Notes: a model not told the origin generated them from the sequence alone. Counted from the stretch's first letter, positions 17,043 to 25,974 are shown. The stretch is DNA of 47,293 nucleotides from Scatavimonas merdigallinarum (GCA_018713055.1 DVFW01000048.1:1-47293), one strand, 5' to 3'. Translations and numbers: made by a program.

Positions 17043-17519
17043 TTAAAGCTTCTTTGCGCCTTCTACTTTGCTTCTTGTCTGGATTGTAACCGCATAAATA
17101 CAAAAGACAGATACCAGATAACAAGCTATAAATAAAATTTGGTTTCCCAACACGCCTGCAATCGCTTCAATCACCATTGCTACAGCTCCCACAAGTAAAA
17201 ATACCTGCAGCCTTTTTTTTAAAGCGCTCTTTTGGTTTTTGCAGCTCTCAGGCAAACGGTAAAGACAAAATTCGGCGGCAACCAGAAAACAAATGGCGCC
17301 CAGCATGGCAATCAGGTCCATCTCCAAGCCATCATTTTCAATCCCATTGACTGCCCGGTTTAAAAGCGCATAAAAATTTTTCATAAAATAACACACGGTA
17401 TATCCCAGTAGCATTTGTAAAAGCATACTGTCCCGCTGCCGCAGCACGTTTTGGAATGCAAGGAAAACCGGTACCAGCAGCAGTGCGGCGCATAAAAGCA
17501 TCATCTCAAATGTCAGCAT
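17043..17519 (-). CDS. Hypothetical membrane protein, four predicted helices
   Basis: I do not recognise this 158-residue protein. It has hydrophobic segments at about 5-25, 65-90, 105-125 and 128-150. A polar loop rich in Lys follows residue 90. Its ATG lies one base after the stop of the large secreted protein gene, so the two are translationally coupled and probably work together at the membrane. It is followed by the PrsW-like protease. Confidence 0.8.
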   Translation of the reverse strand: MLTFEMMLLCAALLLVPVFLAFQNVLRQRDSMLLQMLLGYTVCYFMKNFYALLNRAVNGIENDGLEMDLIAMLGAICFLVAAEFCLYRLPESCKNQKSALKKRLQVFLLVGAVAMVIEAIAGVLGNQILFIACYLVSVFCIYAVTIQTRSKVEGAKKL

Positions 17520-17520
17520 A

Positions 17521-19701
17521 TCACTCGCCCTTTAAACCTGTATTTTTGGCAGCCGCCCTTCTTCTTTTAATTATGACAAATATCACACCGGCAATAATCA
17601 GGACAACCACAACAATGGCCGCAATCCACCCGGGGTTATCTCCGGAAAACATAGACGCCGCGAAAGTTTCCGCATCATTATTGTGGATGGAAACGCGAAT
17701 AAACGGAGTGGACTTTAAATCGCTGTTTTTAATCTGCTTCGCACTGGCAGACGGTGCATCAAAATAATAATAACCGTCTTCCTCATCCTCTGAAATCACA
17801 TATTTAACATATACCGTACCTGCTTCTTTGGCTTTCAGCCTCTGGTTATTTCCGCCGTCGACGACCAGTTCCGCCACATCCGAGCTCTCTATTTCATTTC
17901 CTTTTGCGTCAGTCAGAATCCAATGCCCTTTCGTGGCATCAAAATCCGGATATTGTGTCGCGCCATCCTCAAAAAAGCCCTGCAGCGTATACCCGGAAAA
18001 GGCCAAATCCTTTCCCACTGTTATATTTTCTGTAGTAACGGCTCTTTTCAACAGCGAATCTTTATAAACCTTTATACTTTTTAATGGGTTGGTGACCACG
18101 GGGTCAGAGCTATGGTATTCTGTGACAATCTCTTTTCCTGTCATCGTTGCGCCAACGGTGCTCATCGTATGGCATTTATTATTCAAATCGTCGATGAGTG
18201 ATTCTATTCCATACGATTGTTTCTTAATCTCAGCCCAGTTCAGCACCCTGGAACGTGTTTCTGTACTGCTCTCACCAGCTTTTTTCTTTGTTTGAAGAGT
18301 ATATGCTTTCTTTTCAATGTTATTGTTGCCGTCTTTTTTATATGTGTCATACCGATTTTTCAACGCAGCAATAGAATCATCTGTCGTTCCGTTTGGCTCA
18401 TTGTTCTGATTAACCGCACCAAAAACAGTAGAAAACGTCGCTTGCTCGTAACCTTTCACATCTAACATCGCAGCGTTGTCATCGTAAAATCCCCCGCGGA
18501 TCGCCACAACAGCAGTTTTATATTTTACAGCGACCGCCTGCTTATAATCAATGGAAATATTTTTTTCAGATACATTTTTGCTGACAGAAACAGTAGAATA
18601 TGCCGGCACAGGATAGCTGATAGAGGAAGTGGACGTTTCCTCTTTTCCATTCTCTTCTGCCGAGCCATAGGCTTTTTCGTACATTTCTTCAAAGCTGAAA
18701 CCTAAAGATAATTCACCCTGCACCTTACTTGAATCATTCCCAAAATGGATCATTGCACCAATTTCCTGCCCATAGGTTGCTCCGCTGGTCTCTTCAAAAC
18801 TATTGCTAAGCGCTTGGGAATACGTTACTTCATTGCCAACCTCCATTGTCATCTCCTGGCCGGAGTCATTGCTCAAAGTGGTAACGGCGATTCCCTGACT
18901 TGTGTTCGTCGCCAGTCTAAAGCCGTCGCAGCTTGCTACTTCTTCGCTGGTACTTTGCAGCATTTCCTGCATGGGTGTTGAAAAATAAACGGCGTCTTCA
19001 TCCTTGATCGGGCAAAATTCCAAATCATAAAAAACCAGGCCAAAAACATTATAATGATATTTATGTGTGCCGCCGTATTTTTCCAGGTTGCCCACAAAAT
19101 CATACAGAACCAGCCTGTTGCTGTCATCGTCCAATATTGGAACATTACTGTATTTTTGAATATTTGACGCATTAATCTTTCCGTTTCTTAAATAAACAGG
19201 TATGTTATACATGGCGTCTTTTGCATCCGAAAGGGAATAACCCACCTGAAGCCCGGTCCGATAGCTGCTGTCTTTTTTTCGTGAACCTTTGATTATTCCT
19301 TCGTCGGTTTTGCACAGCTCGCTGACCATATCAAAATACGTTGGCTTGCTGTTTCCCCAGCATTTACTGAAGGAGTCGCTGCCGTAAGGAGAGTAATTAT
19401 TGTTGTCGCTTCCAATGATGTCATACGCCACCTTTGACCAGTTTTGCAGCGTATTGCCATATTGAATGGAAGCCTTCATCACGTCTTTCTCTGCCGTGGG
19501 GCGATTTTGCGCGTTCCCATTGCAGATGTCAAAATAGACTATCCCCGTCTCTTCATCCGTGTAGGATTTTGCATAACTATAGGGTATCTCCTTGGCCGCT
19601 GCAGTTGTTACGGAAAGTAACATGATCTGCGCACATACGGCAAATACCATGCCAATTGCCAGCAGCCGTCTTCTTATCCCACCAAATTTTTTTTGCCCCA
19701 T
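17521..19701 (-). CDS. Large membrane-anchored extracellular protein, possible aerolysin-like region and Ig-like region
   Basis: 726 residues. A signal peptide covers residues 1-37 and ends with TTAAA. A C-terminal transmembrane helix (IAAIVVVVLIIAGVIFVII) is followed by KRRR, giving an outside-facing type I protein. The middle, about residues 270-410, is rich in alternating Ser/Thr: SQALSNSFEETSGATYGQ, then YPVPAYSTVSVSKNVSEK. This resembles the amphipathic strand region of aerolysin/ETX-MTX2 pore-forming proteins. Residues 550-660 look like a bacterial Ig-like domain. AAGGAGG precedes the ATG. Aerolysin similarity is from pattern alone; it might be a surface adhesin. Confidence 0.72.
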   Translation of the reverse strand: MGQKKFGGIRRRLLAIGMVFAVCAQIMLLSVTTAAAKEIPYSYAKSYTDEETGIVYFDICNGNAQNRPTAEKDVMKASIQYGNTLQNWSKVAYDIIGSDNNNYSPYGSDSFSKCWGNSKPTYFDMVSELCKTDEGIIKGSRKKDSSYRTGLQVGYSLSDAKDAMYNIPVYLRNGKINASNIQKYSNVPILDDDSNRLVLYDFVGNLEKYGGTHKYHYNVFGLVFYDLEFCPIKDEDAVYFSTPMQEMLQSTSEEVASCDGFRLATNTSQGIAVTTLSNDSGQEMTMEVGNEVTYSQALSNSFEETSGATYGQEIGAMIHFGNDSSKVQGELSLGFSFEEMYEKAYGSAEENGKEETSTSSISYPVPAYSTVSVSKNVSEKNISIDYKQAVAVKYKTAVVAIRGGFYDDNAAMLDVKGYEQATFSTVFGAVNQNNEPNGTTDDSIAALKNRYDTYKKDGNNNIEKKAYTLQTKKKAGESSTETRSRVLNWAEIKKQSYGIESLIDDLNNKCHTMSTVGATMTGKEIVTEYHSSDPVVTNPLKSIKVYKDSLLKRAVTTENITVGKDLAFSGYTLQGFFEDGATQYPDFDATKGHWILTDAKGNEIESSDVAELVVDGGNNQRLKAKEAGTVYVKYVISEDEEDGYYYFDAPSASAKQIKNSDLKSTPFIRVSIHNNDAETFAASMFSGDNPGWIAAIVVVVLIIAGVIFVIIKRRRAAAKNTGLKGE

Positions 19702-19990
19702 TTTGTAATCCTCCTTATGTATGTTTTATTTTTTACCGTTCTTTTTTCCTTATATTTTGGACTTTTTACGAATTTCCCACCCCCTTTTTCACACAATCCG
19801 GGTGGTCATACCACCTCTGGCAGTATAACCGATTTTTTACAGCTATCCGGAGCGCTGATAAAATTTTGCTTTTCCATACCCTTTTGGGAACATCTTAGCA
19901 TCCTCCTGCTTTGGCATTTCATAATAATTCTTCCTGTACAAATTTCTTTGTAATAAAGGCAGGTACGGCAACAGAAGCGTCAAACGCCTC
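19702..19990 (-). other. 289-bp gap; possible 38-codon small ORF
   Basis: Between the STAS gene and the anchored protein. On the minus strand an ATG at 19922 opens a 38-codon frame ending at 19806, with AGGAAGA upstream and two Cys; whether it is translated is uncertain. A 6-bp hairpin (19801-19806/19810-19815) lies at its end. No clear promoter seen. Confidence 0.2.
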
Positions 19991-20287
19991 TTACTCAATG
20001 GTGAGAATATCAATAAAACCGGTAATTTCGAATACCTCCATAATGGTTTCGTTTACATGGCGAATCACCATTTTCCCCTGCCTGTTCATCACCTTCTGGG
20101 CAGACAAAATAACCCGAAGGCCGGCAGAAGAGAGGTACTCCAGCGCTTGAAAATCCAAATTCAGCTCCTGCACACTGTTGACAGACTGTTTAAGCTCCGC
20201 TTCCAGCTGGGGCGCTGTGGTGGTGTCAAGGCGTCCGCTCAGAAAAATGTGCAGGGTAGAGCCTTCCACTGTTTTTTCAATGTTCAT
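19991..20287 (-). CDS. STAS-domain anti-anti-sigma factor (SpoIIAA/RsbV-like)
   Basis: A 98-residue cytoplasmic STAS protein. It starts with the usual beta-strand LHIFLSGRLDTTTAP and has the phosphorylation loop LEYLSSAGLRVIL. The serine aligned with the phosphorylated Ser58 of SpoIIAA is Ser54. Unphosphorylated protein would bind the RsbW-like kinase and free its target; the kinase phosphorylates Ser54 and the SpoIIE-type phosphatase reverses it. All three are encoded in this run. A GGAGGT lies before the ATG. Confidence 0.95.
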   Translation of the reverse strand: MNIEKTVEGSTLHIFLSGRLDTTTAPQLEAELKQSVNSVQELNLDFQALEYLSSAGLRVILSAQKVMNRQGKMVIRHVNETIMEVFEITGFIDILTIE

Positions 20288-20319
20288 ACTAAGACCTCCA
20301 AAAATTCTTTTCTTTATGG

Positions 20320-20772
20320 TTAAGCGCGTCCTGCCTTCCTTCCGTTTTGTTTTTCTTCGCCGACAAAGAACGCATATTCCATTTCTTCCTTCTGACAGAG
20401 AACAGACGCCAGATTCAAGTGCCCGATAACCTGGTCGGATATTTCTCGGACCTTTTCTTCGTCCACAAAAATAAGCATATAGACCAGTGTATCGTTCCCT
20501 CTGCTTACACCGTCTTCTGTGTATGCGCCATACGCACGGTGCTCGGTATACCCGTAACCGTAGCTTTCAATAACGCTCCGGATATAGGCCGATGCATCTT
20601 CCATGGCGATTTCCTGTTTACCGGTATCCGCATCATTTAAACCAAAATACACGTTATAGACCGTTTCGGTCATTTTTTCTGCTTTTTGAACACAGCCGGA
20701 TAATAAGATTGTAGTAGATAACGCCACCGCCAGCAGCAGTACACCGGTTTTTTTCATACCTGTTCGGGTCAT
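20320..20772 (-). CDS. Small lipoprotein of unknown function
   Basis: 150 residues. A signal peptide with lipobox LSGC near residue 27 marks a lipid-anchored extracellular protein. The mature part contains VYNVYFGLNDADTGKQEI and VYMLIFVDEEKVREI, and the pattern resembles the DUF3574-type small lipoproteins; I am not certain. The first ATG is kept because AGAGGT precedes it. It lies between the ABC fusion and STAS genes and may be an accessory sensor or inhibitor. Confidence 0.75.
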   Translation of the reverse strand: MTRTGMKKTGVLLLAVALSTTILLSGCVQKAEKMTETVYNVYFGLNDADTGKQEIAMEDASAYIRSVIESYGYGYTEHRAYGAYTEDGVSRGNDTLVYMLIFVDEEKVREISDQVIGHLNLASVLCQKEEMEYAFFVGEEKQNGRKAGRA

Positions 20773-20792
20773 TTTGTTTACCTCTTTCTTTT

Positions 20793-23700
20793 TTAAAAAA
20801 TGATTGTTATGGTATTAACGCCGCCATCATAACCATAGAAACTTTCTTTGGTCCTGGCAACAGCCAGTTTGATACTTAGTTCGTCCCCCTGTGTGAGAGG
20901 ATCAAAGGGAACGCCCCGCCAGCGAATAACGGCTTCACACGCACTGCCGTCTTCATGGCAGGCGGCATCGAAGAACAGCGTCCAGCCGCCGCCGTCCGGA
21001 AGGTTCGGCAAAATAGCAGCAACACATAATTCCTCAAATATCTGCTGGTATTTCAAGGACTGCTGCGCTCCCAGCAGCTGCTTACGAGCAAAATTGTTTA
21101 TTTCGGTCGCGGCGCCAATAAAATCAAACGTGCTTGCGTGTATTTCATAATGGAACGTTTTCAAACGCTTGACAAAAGCGCGGCACCGGTCGGTTTCTGG
21201 TTTTTCAAATACCTGCTGCGGTGTACCTTCCTCATAAATAATGCCTTCATCCATATAGAAAACCCTAGAGGAAACATCCCTTGCAAATTTCATTTCGTGT
21301 GTAACAATCAGCATGGTCAAACCTTGTTTGGCTAAATTGCGAATAACTGAAAGTACTTCGCCTACCATTGTGGGATCCAATGCGCTGGTAGGTTCGTCGA
21401 ACAGCACAATTTCCGGTTGCATACCCAAGGTCCGGGCAATGGCGACGCGTTGTTTTTGCCCACCGGACAGTTCATCCGGGTAGTTCAGCGCCTTCTCTGC
21501 CAACCCCACGCTCCCAAGCAGCTGCATGCCCTGTGTATATGCCTGTTGCCGCGTACAGCCCAGAAGCTCCGTCGGCCCGAGCATAATGTTTTCAATCACG
21601 GTTAGATGCGCAAAAAGATTAAAATTTTGAAATACCATTCCCATACGACGGCGCACAGCATTTAATTGCGCCGCTTTGGCGCTGGTGACCTCTGTTCCAA
21701 GCACACAAATTTGCCCGTTTGTCGGTGTTTCCAGCCGATTAAGGCAGCGCAGCAGGGTGCTTTTTCCCGTACCGGAGGGACCAATAATAGAGATAACCTC
21801 TCCTTTATAGATTTCCGCGTTGACGTCGTTGAGGGGCGTTACATTGGAATAGACTTTTTTCAGGTGCGATATACTAATAACCGGTTCTTTTTCCTGTATG
21901 GCGGTTCTTTCCGTTTGTGGGTCTGCCTTTGCTTCCAGACCCGTAACCATTTCCTTTATCTTTTTTTTGTGGCGTTTGGGATCCATTTTCTTTTCCACTA
22001 TTCCCAGCAGCAGAGTCAGCCCCCATGCCAGCAAAAAGTAGATGATTGCCGTCACAATCAGTGGGAAAAAGGCCTCAAAAGTACGGCTGCGGATGATGTC
22101 GGTCACTTTGGTCAGATCTTGCACTGCAATATATCCAACCACAGAGGTCATTTTCACCATAGAGATAAACTCACCCTTGTAAACAGGCAGGATATATCGT
22201 GCTGCCTGGGGCGCAATAATTTTGGTAAAGGTTTTCACCCTGCCAAAACCGATTGCGGCGGCCGCCTCCCATTGTCCTGCATCCACAGCGTTAATTCCGG
22301 TGCGGATCATTTCAGACACATACACTGCAAAATTAATGGAAAAGGCAATAATGGCCACAAAAATACCGTCTATTGTAGTGCTGGCAAATATTACATAGAA
22401 TAGGACCATCAGCAGCACCAGCACCGGAATCCCTTGGATCAGACGGATAAAAGCCGCTGTGATTCCAGCAGCTGTCCGGCTGCGGCTGCGGCGTATAAGA
22501 CATAGCCCAAAACCCAGCGCCGTACCAAACAACGCCGAAAAAATGGAGATCACAAAGGTAACGCCCAACCCGGAAAGAATCATTTCCCACCGGTTTTCCT
22601 GAATAAAATTTTTATAAAAGCTGCCGGAGATTTCGTTCCAAAAGTTCGTATTCTCCGCTTCTACCGTCACGCCCATATCTTCGCTTCGAACCAGCATCAC
22701 CGTGCCGCCGGTGTAATGGGCGGCAGCAAAATCAATACTTTCCTGCCGTTCCTCTGTAATACTGATAGAGCCGGAGGCAATATCCACTCTACCGCTGGTC
22801 AGCATAGGGACCAGAGCGTTAAAAGCTCCCTGCGTAATTTCCAGCTCCATTCCCAGCTCTTTGGCAATCAGGTAAACCAGCTCCACCTCATAGCCCAGAG
22901 ACTGGCCGTTTCCGCCTACATAGCTCATAGGTTCCAGTGTAGAATCATGGAAATAACGCAGAGTACCGTTGGGCGTATCATACTCCCCTATATGAATTAC
23001 CTTTTGACTTTCATCTGCACTGAACCATTTTTTCTGTAAAGCTTCCAGCGTTCCATCTGCCTCATATTGCTTTATAATGGAGCTGACCCGGTCTGTTAAC
23101 GGGCTGTTTTTTTCCAGAGCAAGGCCATAGCTGTCTGGCGCCACTGTTTCCGGAAAAATTGCAAGATCGGGCTGCCGGGCGACAGCCAGCTGGGCAATGG
23201 GCTTATCTGTCACAATCGCATCCAGGGCCCCCGTCTGCAGGGCCAGTAGTTGGGAAGAAAAGTCGTCATAATAGTTGTAATGAACGCCGCTGACTATATT
23301 CCCCAAAATCTGGTCATGAATTGTGCCTGTAACCGCCCCAACTTCAGTTCCGGCAAAATCCTGCAGCGTTTGAAAACGGGCCTGGCTCTGGCCGCTCCCT
23401 GCCACAACGGCCACAATGCCGCCGGTATAATCCGGATCGGAAAAATACATACTTTCCGCCCGTTCCTCCGTCACTGTAAAGCCGGCGGCGCCCAGGTCGT
23501 ATTTCCCGGTTTCAATGCCGGAAATAAAGGACGTCACTTCCGTATTATGTATATTAAGTCCATAACCGTATTCCTGGCAGAAACGAATGATAATATCCAC
23601 ATCATAGCCTACCGTCCGGTTATTTTTTACGTAGGCAAACGGGGCGCTGCCAATTTTTGCGGCAAAGTCTACGGTACCGTTTTGGGCAGGCAATTCTGTC

Positions 23701-24197
23701 CAATCCGCAACGGTTTTCAGATTTTCATCTGCGCCAAACCAGATTGTTTCAATTTCCTCCAGCGTACCATCCGCTTTACATTTTGCCAAAAATTCGTTTA
23801 TTTGATCCCGCAGCCGGGCGCCATCTTCATCTTTTGGAAACGCAAAGGCGTAACCGTCTTCGGTCAGATAGTCCGCAAGATAGGTAATTCCCTCATTTTC
23901 CTGGCAAAGTACCCGCGCCATGGGTTCATCCATTAAAAATGCGGAAATTTTTCCCTGCTGGACTGCCATGGCCATATCTGCGTAGGTGCTGTAATATTCT
24001 TTTTTCGCATCATGAATAAATTGATCTGTATATTGGTCAAAAATGGAGCCGGTCATTACCCCAATGCTTTTTCCATCCAGTTGACGGATATTGGTGATCT
24101 GTTTCTGTTGTTCTCCGGCACAGCTGCCAAGCAGCAGGCTCAACAGGCTTGCAATGCAGATGAGAGCTGCCGATATTCTTAATTTGGTGTAATTCAC
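20793..24197 (-). CDS. Fused amino-acid ABC transporter: binding domains, permease, ATPase and anti-sigma-kinase-like tail
   Basis: A 1134-residue polypeptide. After a signal peptide with SLLLGSC come family-3 binding-protein segments: a second lobe only (about 40-160), a complete domain (170-400) and a first lobe only (405-510). The permease spans about 530-740 (HisM/GlnP type). The ATPase spans 765-1010, with Walker A GPSGTGKST near 805, LSGGQKQR near 909 and LFDEPTSALD. The last 115 residues hold FEELCVAAILP, RGVPFDPLTQGD and GGVNTITIIF, resembling a degenerate RsbW-type ATPase. The start is GTG 24197 (AAGGAG eight bases before), overlapping the previous stop. Probably transports or senses glutamine-like amino acids; the tail suggests a link to partner switching. 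Confidence 0.9.
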   Translation of the reverse strand: MNYTKLRISAALICIASLLSLLLGSCAGEQQKQITNIRQLDGKSIGVMTGSIFDQYTDQFIHDAKKEYYSTYADMAMAVQQGKISAFLMDEPMARVLCQENEGITYLADYLTEDGYAFAFPKDEDGARLRDQINEFLAKCKADGTLEEIETIWFGADENLKTVADWTELPAQNGTVDFAAKIGSAPFAYVKNNRTVGYDVDIIIRFCQEYGYGLNIHNTEVTSFISGIETGKYDLGAAGFTVTEERAESMYFSDPDYTGGIVAVVAGSGQSQARFQTLQDFAGTEVGAVTGTIHDQILGNIVSGVHYNYYDDFSSQLLALQTGALDAIVTDKPIAQLAVARQPDLAIFPETVAPDSYGLALEKNSPLTDRVSSIIKQYEADGTLEALQKKWFSADESQKVIHIGEYDTPNGTLRYFHDSTLEPMSYVGGNGQSLGYEVELVYLIAKELGMELEITQGAFNALVPMLTSGRVDIASGSISITEERQESIDFAAAHYTGGTVMLVRSEDMGVTVEAENTNFWNEISGSFYKNFIQENRWEMILSGLGVTFVISIFSALFGTALGFGLCLIRRSRSRTAAGITAAFIRLIQGIPVLVLLMVLFYVIFASTTIDGIFVAIIAFSINFAVYVSEMIRTGINAVDAGQWEAAAAIGFGRVKTFTKIIAPQAARYILPVYKGEFISMVKMTSVVGYIAVQDLTKVTDIIRSRTFEAFFPLIVTAIIYFLLAWGLTLLLGIVEKKMDPKRHKKKIKEMVTGLEAKADPQTERTAIQEKEPVISISHLKKVYSNVTPLNDVNAEIYKGEVISIIGPSGTGKSTLLRCLNRLETPTNGQICVLGTEVTSAKAAQLNAVRRRMGMVFQNFNLFAHLTVIENIMLGPTELLGCTRQQAYTQGMQLLGSVGLAEKALNYPDELSGGQKQRVAIARTLGMQPEIVLFDEPTSALDPTMVGEVLSVIRNLAKQGLTMLIVTHEMKFARDVSSRVFYMDEGIIYEEGTPQQVFEKPETDRCRAFVKRLKTFHYEIHASTFDFIGAATEINNFARKQLLGAQQSLKYQQIFEELCVAAILPNLPDGGGWTLFFDAACHEDGSACEAVIRWRGVPFDPLTQGDELSIKLAVARTKESFYGYDGGVNTITIIF

Positions 24198-24418
24198 GCT
24201 GGCCACTCCTTCTTCAAGATTTTTAATCCAGAATTCCCGATTGGCTGACGGTTGGAACCAGCTCCGACTACAGACAGGAAATACAGCGGAAAGGCATAAA
24301 GAATTGCGGAATCACACTTCCTGCAATGGCAAACACAACGGCTTTTCACAAAAGCACGGAGAACGCGTTTGTCGTTATCGCCGTACCCGTCCCGCAGTGG
24401 CATTTGTCTTTTCTTCAT
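24194..24418 (-). CDS. Small cysteine-rich protein of unknown function
   Basis: A 74-residue frame that I do not recognise. It has the cluster CVCHCRKC around residues 29-36 and a short hydrophobic stretch after it. It is supported as a real gene by AAAGGAG ten bases before the ATG and by its TGA overlapping the GTG start of the ABC fusion (GTGA), a sign of translational coupling. Its product may be a short membrane or metal-binding peptide. Codon use has not been tested. Confidence 0.5.
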   Translation of the reverse strand: MKKRQMPLRDGYGDNDKRVLRAFVKSRCVCHCRKCDSAILYAFPLYFLSVVGAGSNRQPIGNSGLKILKKEWPA

Positions 24419-24424
24419 CTGTGT

Positions 24425-24703
24425 TTATTCTCCTTTCTGGTTTTTTCGCAGCAGTATGCGGTCAGTCTCCCGCCTGAGCGCCAGCAGCATTTTTAATTCT
24501 TCTCCGGTCAGCTCCAGTCCGGCTCTCTGAAACAGTTCCAACACCCTTTGAATGTATTCCTCCTCCGTCAGGCGGGGAAACTGCTCAGCCAGTTCCGCTA
24601 TCCCGTCCCGGAGTTTCTGATTGGTATCCAACGCCCAATTAAAGCGGGCGGCGTCTTCAAAATGCAGGCTTTGGTTTTTCTTTTTTCTGTGAAACCACTT
24701 CAT
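24425..24703 (-). CDS. Small helical protein of unknown function, first gene of the run
   Basis: 92 residues, highly charged and predicted mostly helical: basic N-terminus (WFHRKKKN), then repeated Leu/Glu patterns such as EEYIQRVLELFQRAGLELTGEELKMLL. No membrane segment or known motif. It is the first gene after the promoter region with paired direct repeats, and its stop lies six bases before the next start. It could be a regulatory partner of the downstream transporter; this is inference from position only. Confidence 0.7.
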   Translation of the reverse strand: MKWFHRKKKNQSLHFEDAARFNWALDTNQKLRDGIAELAEQFPRLTEEEYIQRVLELFQRAGLELTGEELKMLLALRRETDRILLRKNQKGE

Positions 24704-24750
24704 AACCCATCGCCTTCCCTGATTTATTCTGTCCTATGCCTTTTGTTACC

Positions 24751-24818
24751 ACTATAAATAAAAAAAACAGAAAAAGTGCATCTCTTGCGTGAAATGTCGC
24801 TTTTTCTGCGTGAAATGT
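24751..24818 (-). promoter_or_regulatory. Promoter region with LytTR-like direct repeats
   Basis: On the minus strand, ACATTTCACGCA occurs twice (24807-24818 and 24786-24797), giving a 21-bp period. A TATAGT -10 lies at 24751-24756, about 50 bp before the first gene. The -35 region is poor (GCACTT), as expected for an activator-dependent promoter. The ACATTTCAC-N12-ACATTTCAC layout resembles sites of LytTR-domain response regulators (ComE, AgrA). No such regulator is encoded in the window. Confidence 0.55.
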
Positions 24819-25319
24819 ATTTTTATTCTATTCTTTGGTTTGCACCTCTGAAAAACATACGGCAAAGCCATACGCAATTTCATTGTTGCAGCCATTTTAT
24901 TTGGACATGCATCTTTTCAAAACTGTGTTTCTGTACAATATTTTTTACAGCTATATTTCGATAAAAAACTAATTATACATCTTTAAAGTGATAGAATGAG
25001 AACAGTTTTTCACAGCAAATTTACTGATATATTTGGAACACTTTTCATCCCATGGATTATGAGAGCTGAAACCTTTAGAAATATAAAAAATCAGATTGTC
25101 TGATGATTCTAATTTGGCCGTGCTTTGTCAAAAACACGAAAAAGAGTTTTTGCTATGCAGTCTGGGTTCTCAAGCAGATGTTTCCAAATATAGCGGCGTC
25201 AATTATAGTATTAAAACAATTTACCGATTATACTATTTAAAAACCATAACAATTAACTTTATGGAAGCAGAGCGGCCGGGCAGGCTTTAAATATTGTGAA
25301 AACCGGGGAGAAACGTATT
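24819..25319. other. Intergenic AT-rich region, no gene supported
   Basis: About 500 bp of AT-rich sequence between two divergent genes. Short frames exist (for example one at 25096-25290 on the plus strand), but they lack a ribosome binding site and recognisable protein features. I could not find a convincing promoter for the VanZ-like gene. Confidence 0.5.
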
Positions 25320-25946
25320 GTGCTGCATTTTAATCAAGGTACCATTTACAGCATATTGTGCGCTGTATTACCGTGTGTGATCTATTTTATGGTAAAAAGA
25401 AAAAACAAAAATAAACTTTCTTGGTTATTCGTATGGATTTTTATTTTATATATCTGGCAAATATATGACCTGACCGGTGTAGGTGGACTTAGCGACATCC
25501 TATATGCACCACAAGGCGGAATGAACGAATCTATTATCCAAGCAAAAATAAATCTTATTCCTTTTGACACAATTGAAAGAAGTTTTTATTTAAATATTTT
25601 AATGCTTGTTCCTTTTGGTTTTCTCGCCCCTTTTATTTGGAAAAACTTTCGCAAAATTTATAAAACGGTCTTATTGGGCGCAGGTTTTTCATTGTTAATA
25701 GAATTATCACAATTGATTACTACCCGGACTTCCGATATAAACGACGTAATCGCAAATACCATGGGCGCTTTCATTGGTTATAGTATTTGGAAAGTATTTT
25801 CTTTATGCTGCGGAAGGCGTTTAAAAAAGCCGATCGACAGTAAATGGGATTTAATCTGGTATATACTTCTAAGCTTTTCAGGTATGTTCTTTTTATATTA
25901 TCCATTTTGGTTTTCAAGAGCTATCGCCCCGCTTATCTGGGGATAA
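25320..25946 (+). CDS. VanZ-family membrane protein
   Basis: About 208 residues with five or so hydrophobic segments. The VanZ signature is clear: LNILMLVPFGFLAPFI, SLLIELSQLITTRTSDINDV and IANTMGAFIGYSIW. VanZ proteins lower teicoplanin susceptibility in enterococci; most chromosomal homologues have unknown roles in the envelope. The frame opens at GTG 25296, but GTG 25320 is preferred because GGGGAG lies nine bases before it. Stand-alone gene, AT-rich compared with neighbours, so possibly acquired. Confidence 0.85.
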   Translation: MLHFNQGTIYSILCAVLPCVIYFMVKRKNKNKLSWLFVWIFILYIWQIYDLTGVGGLSDILYAPQGGMNESIIQAKINLIPFDTIERSFYLNILMLVPFGFLAPFIWKNFRKIYKTVLLGAGFSLLIELSQLITTRTSDINDVIANTMGAFIGYSIWKVFSLCCGRRLKKPIDSKWDLIWYILLSFSGMFFLYYPFWFSRAIAPLIWG

Positions 25947-25974
25947 CACCAAAATGTATTTCAAAATAGAAAAA

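Noticed and set aside
21666..22403. 245-codon plus-strand frame
   Set aside because: Antisense to the permease/ATPase part of the ABC fusion; low-complexity Phe/His-rich product.
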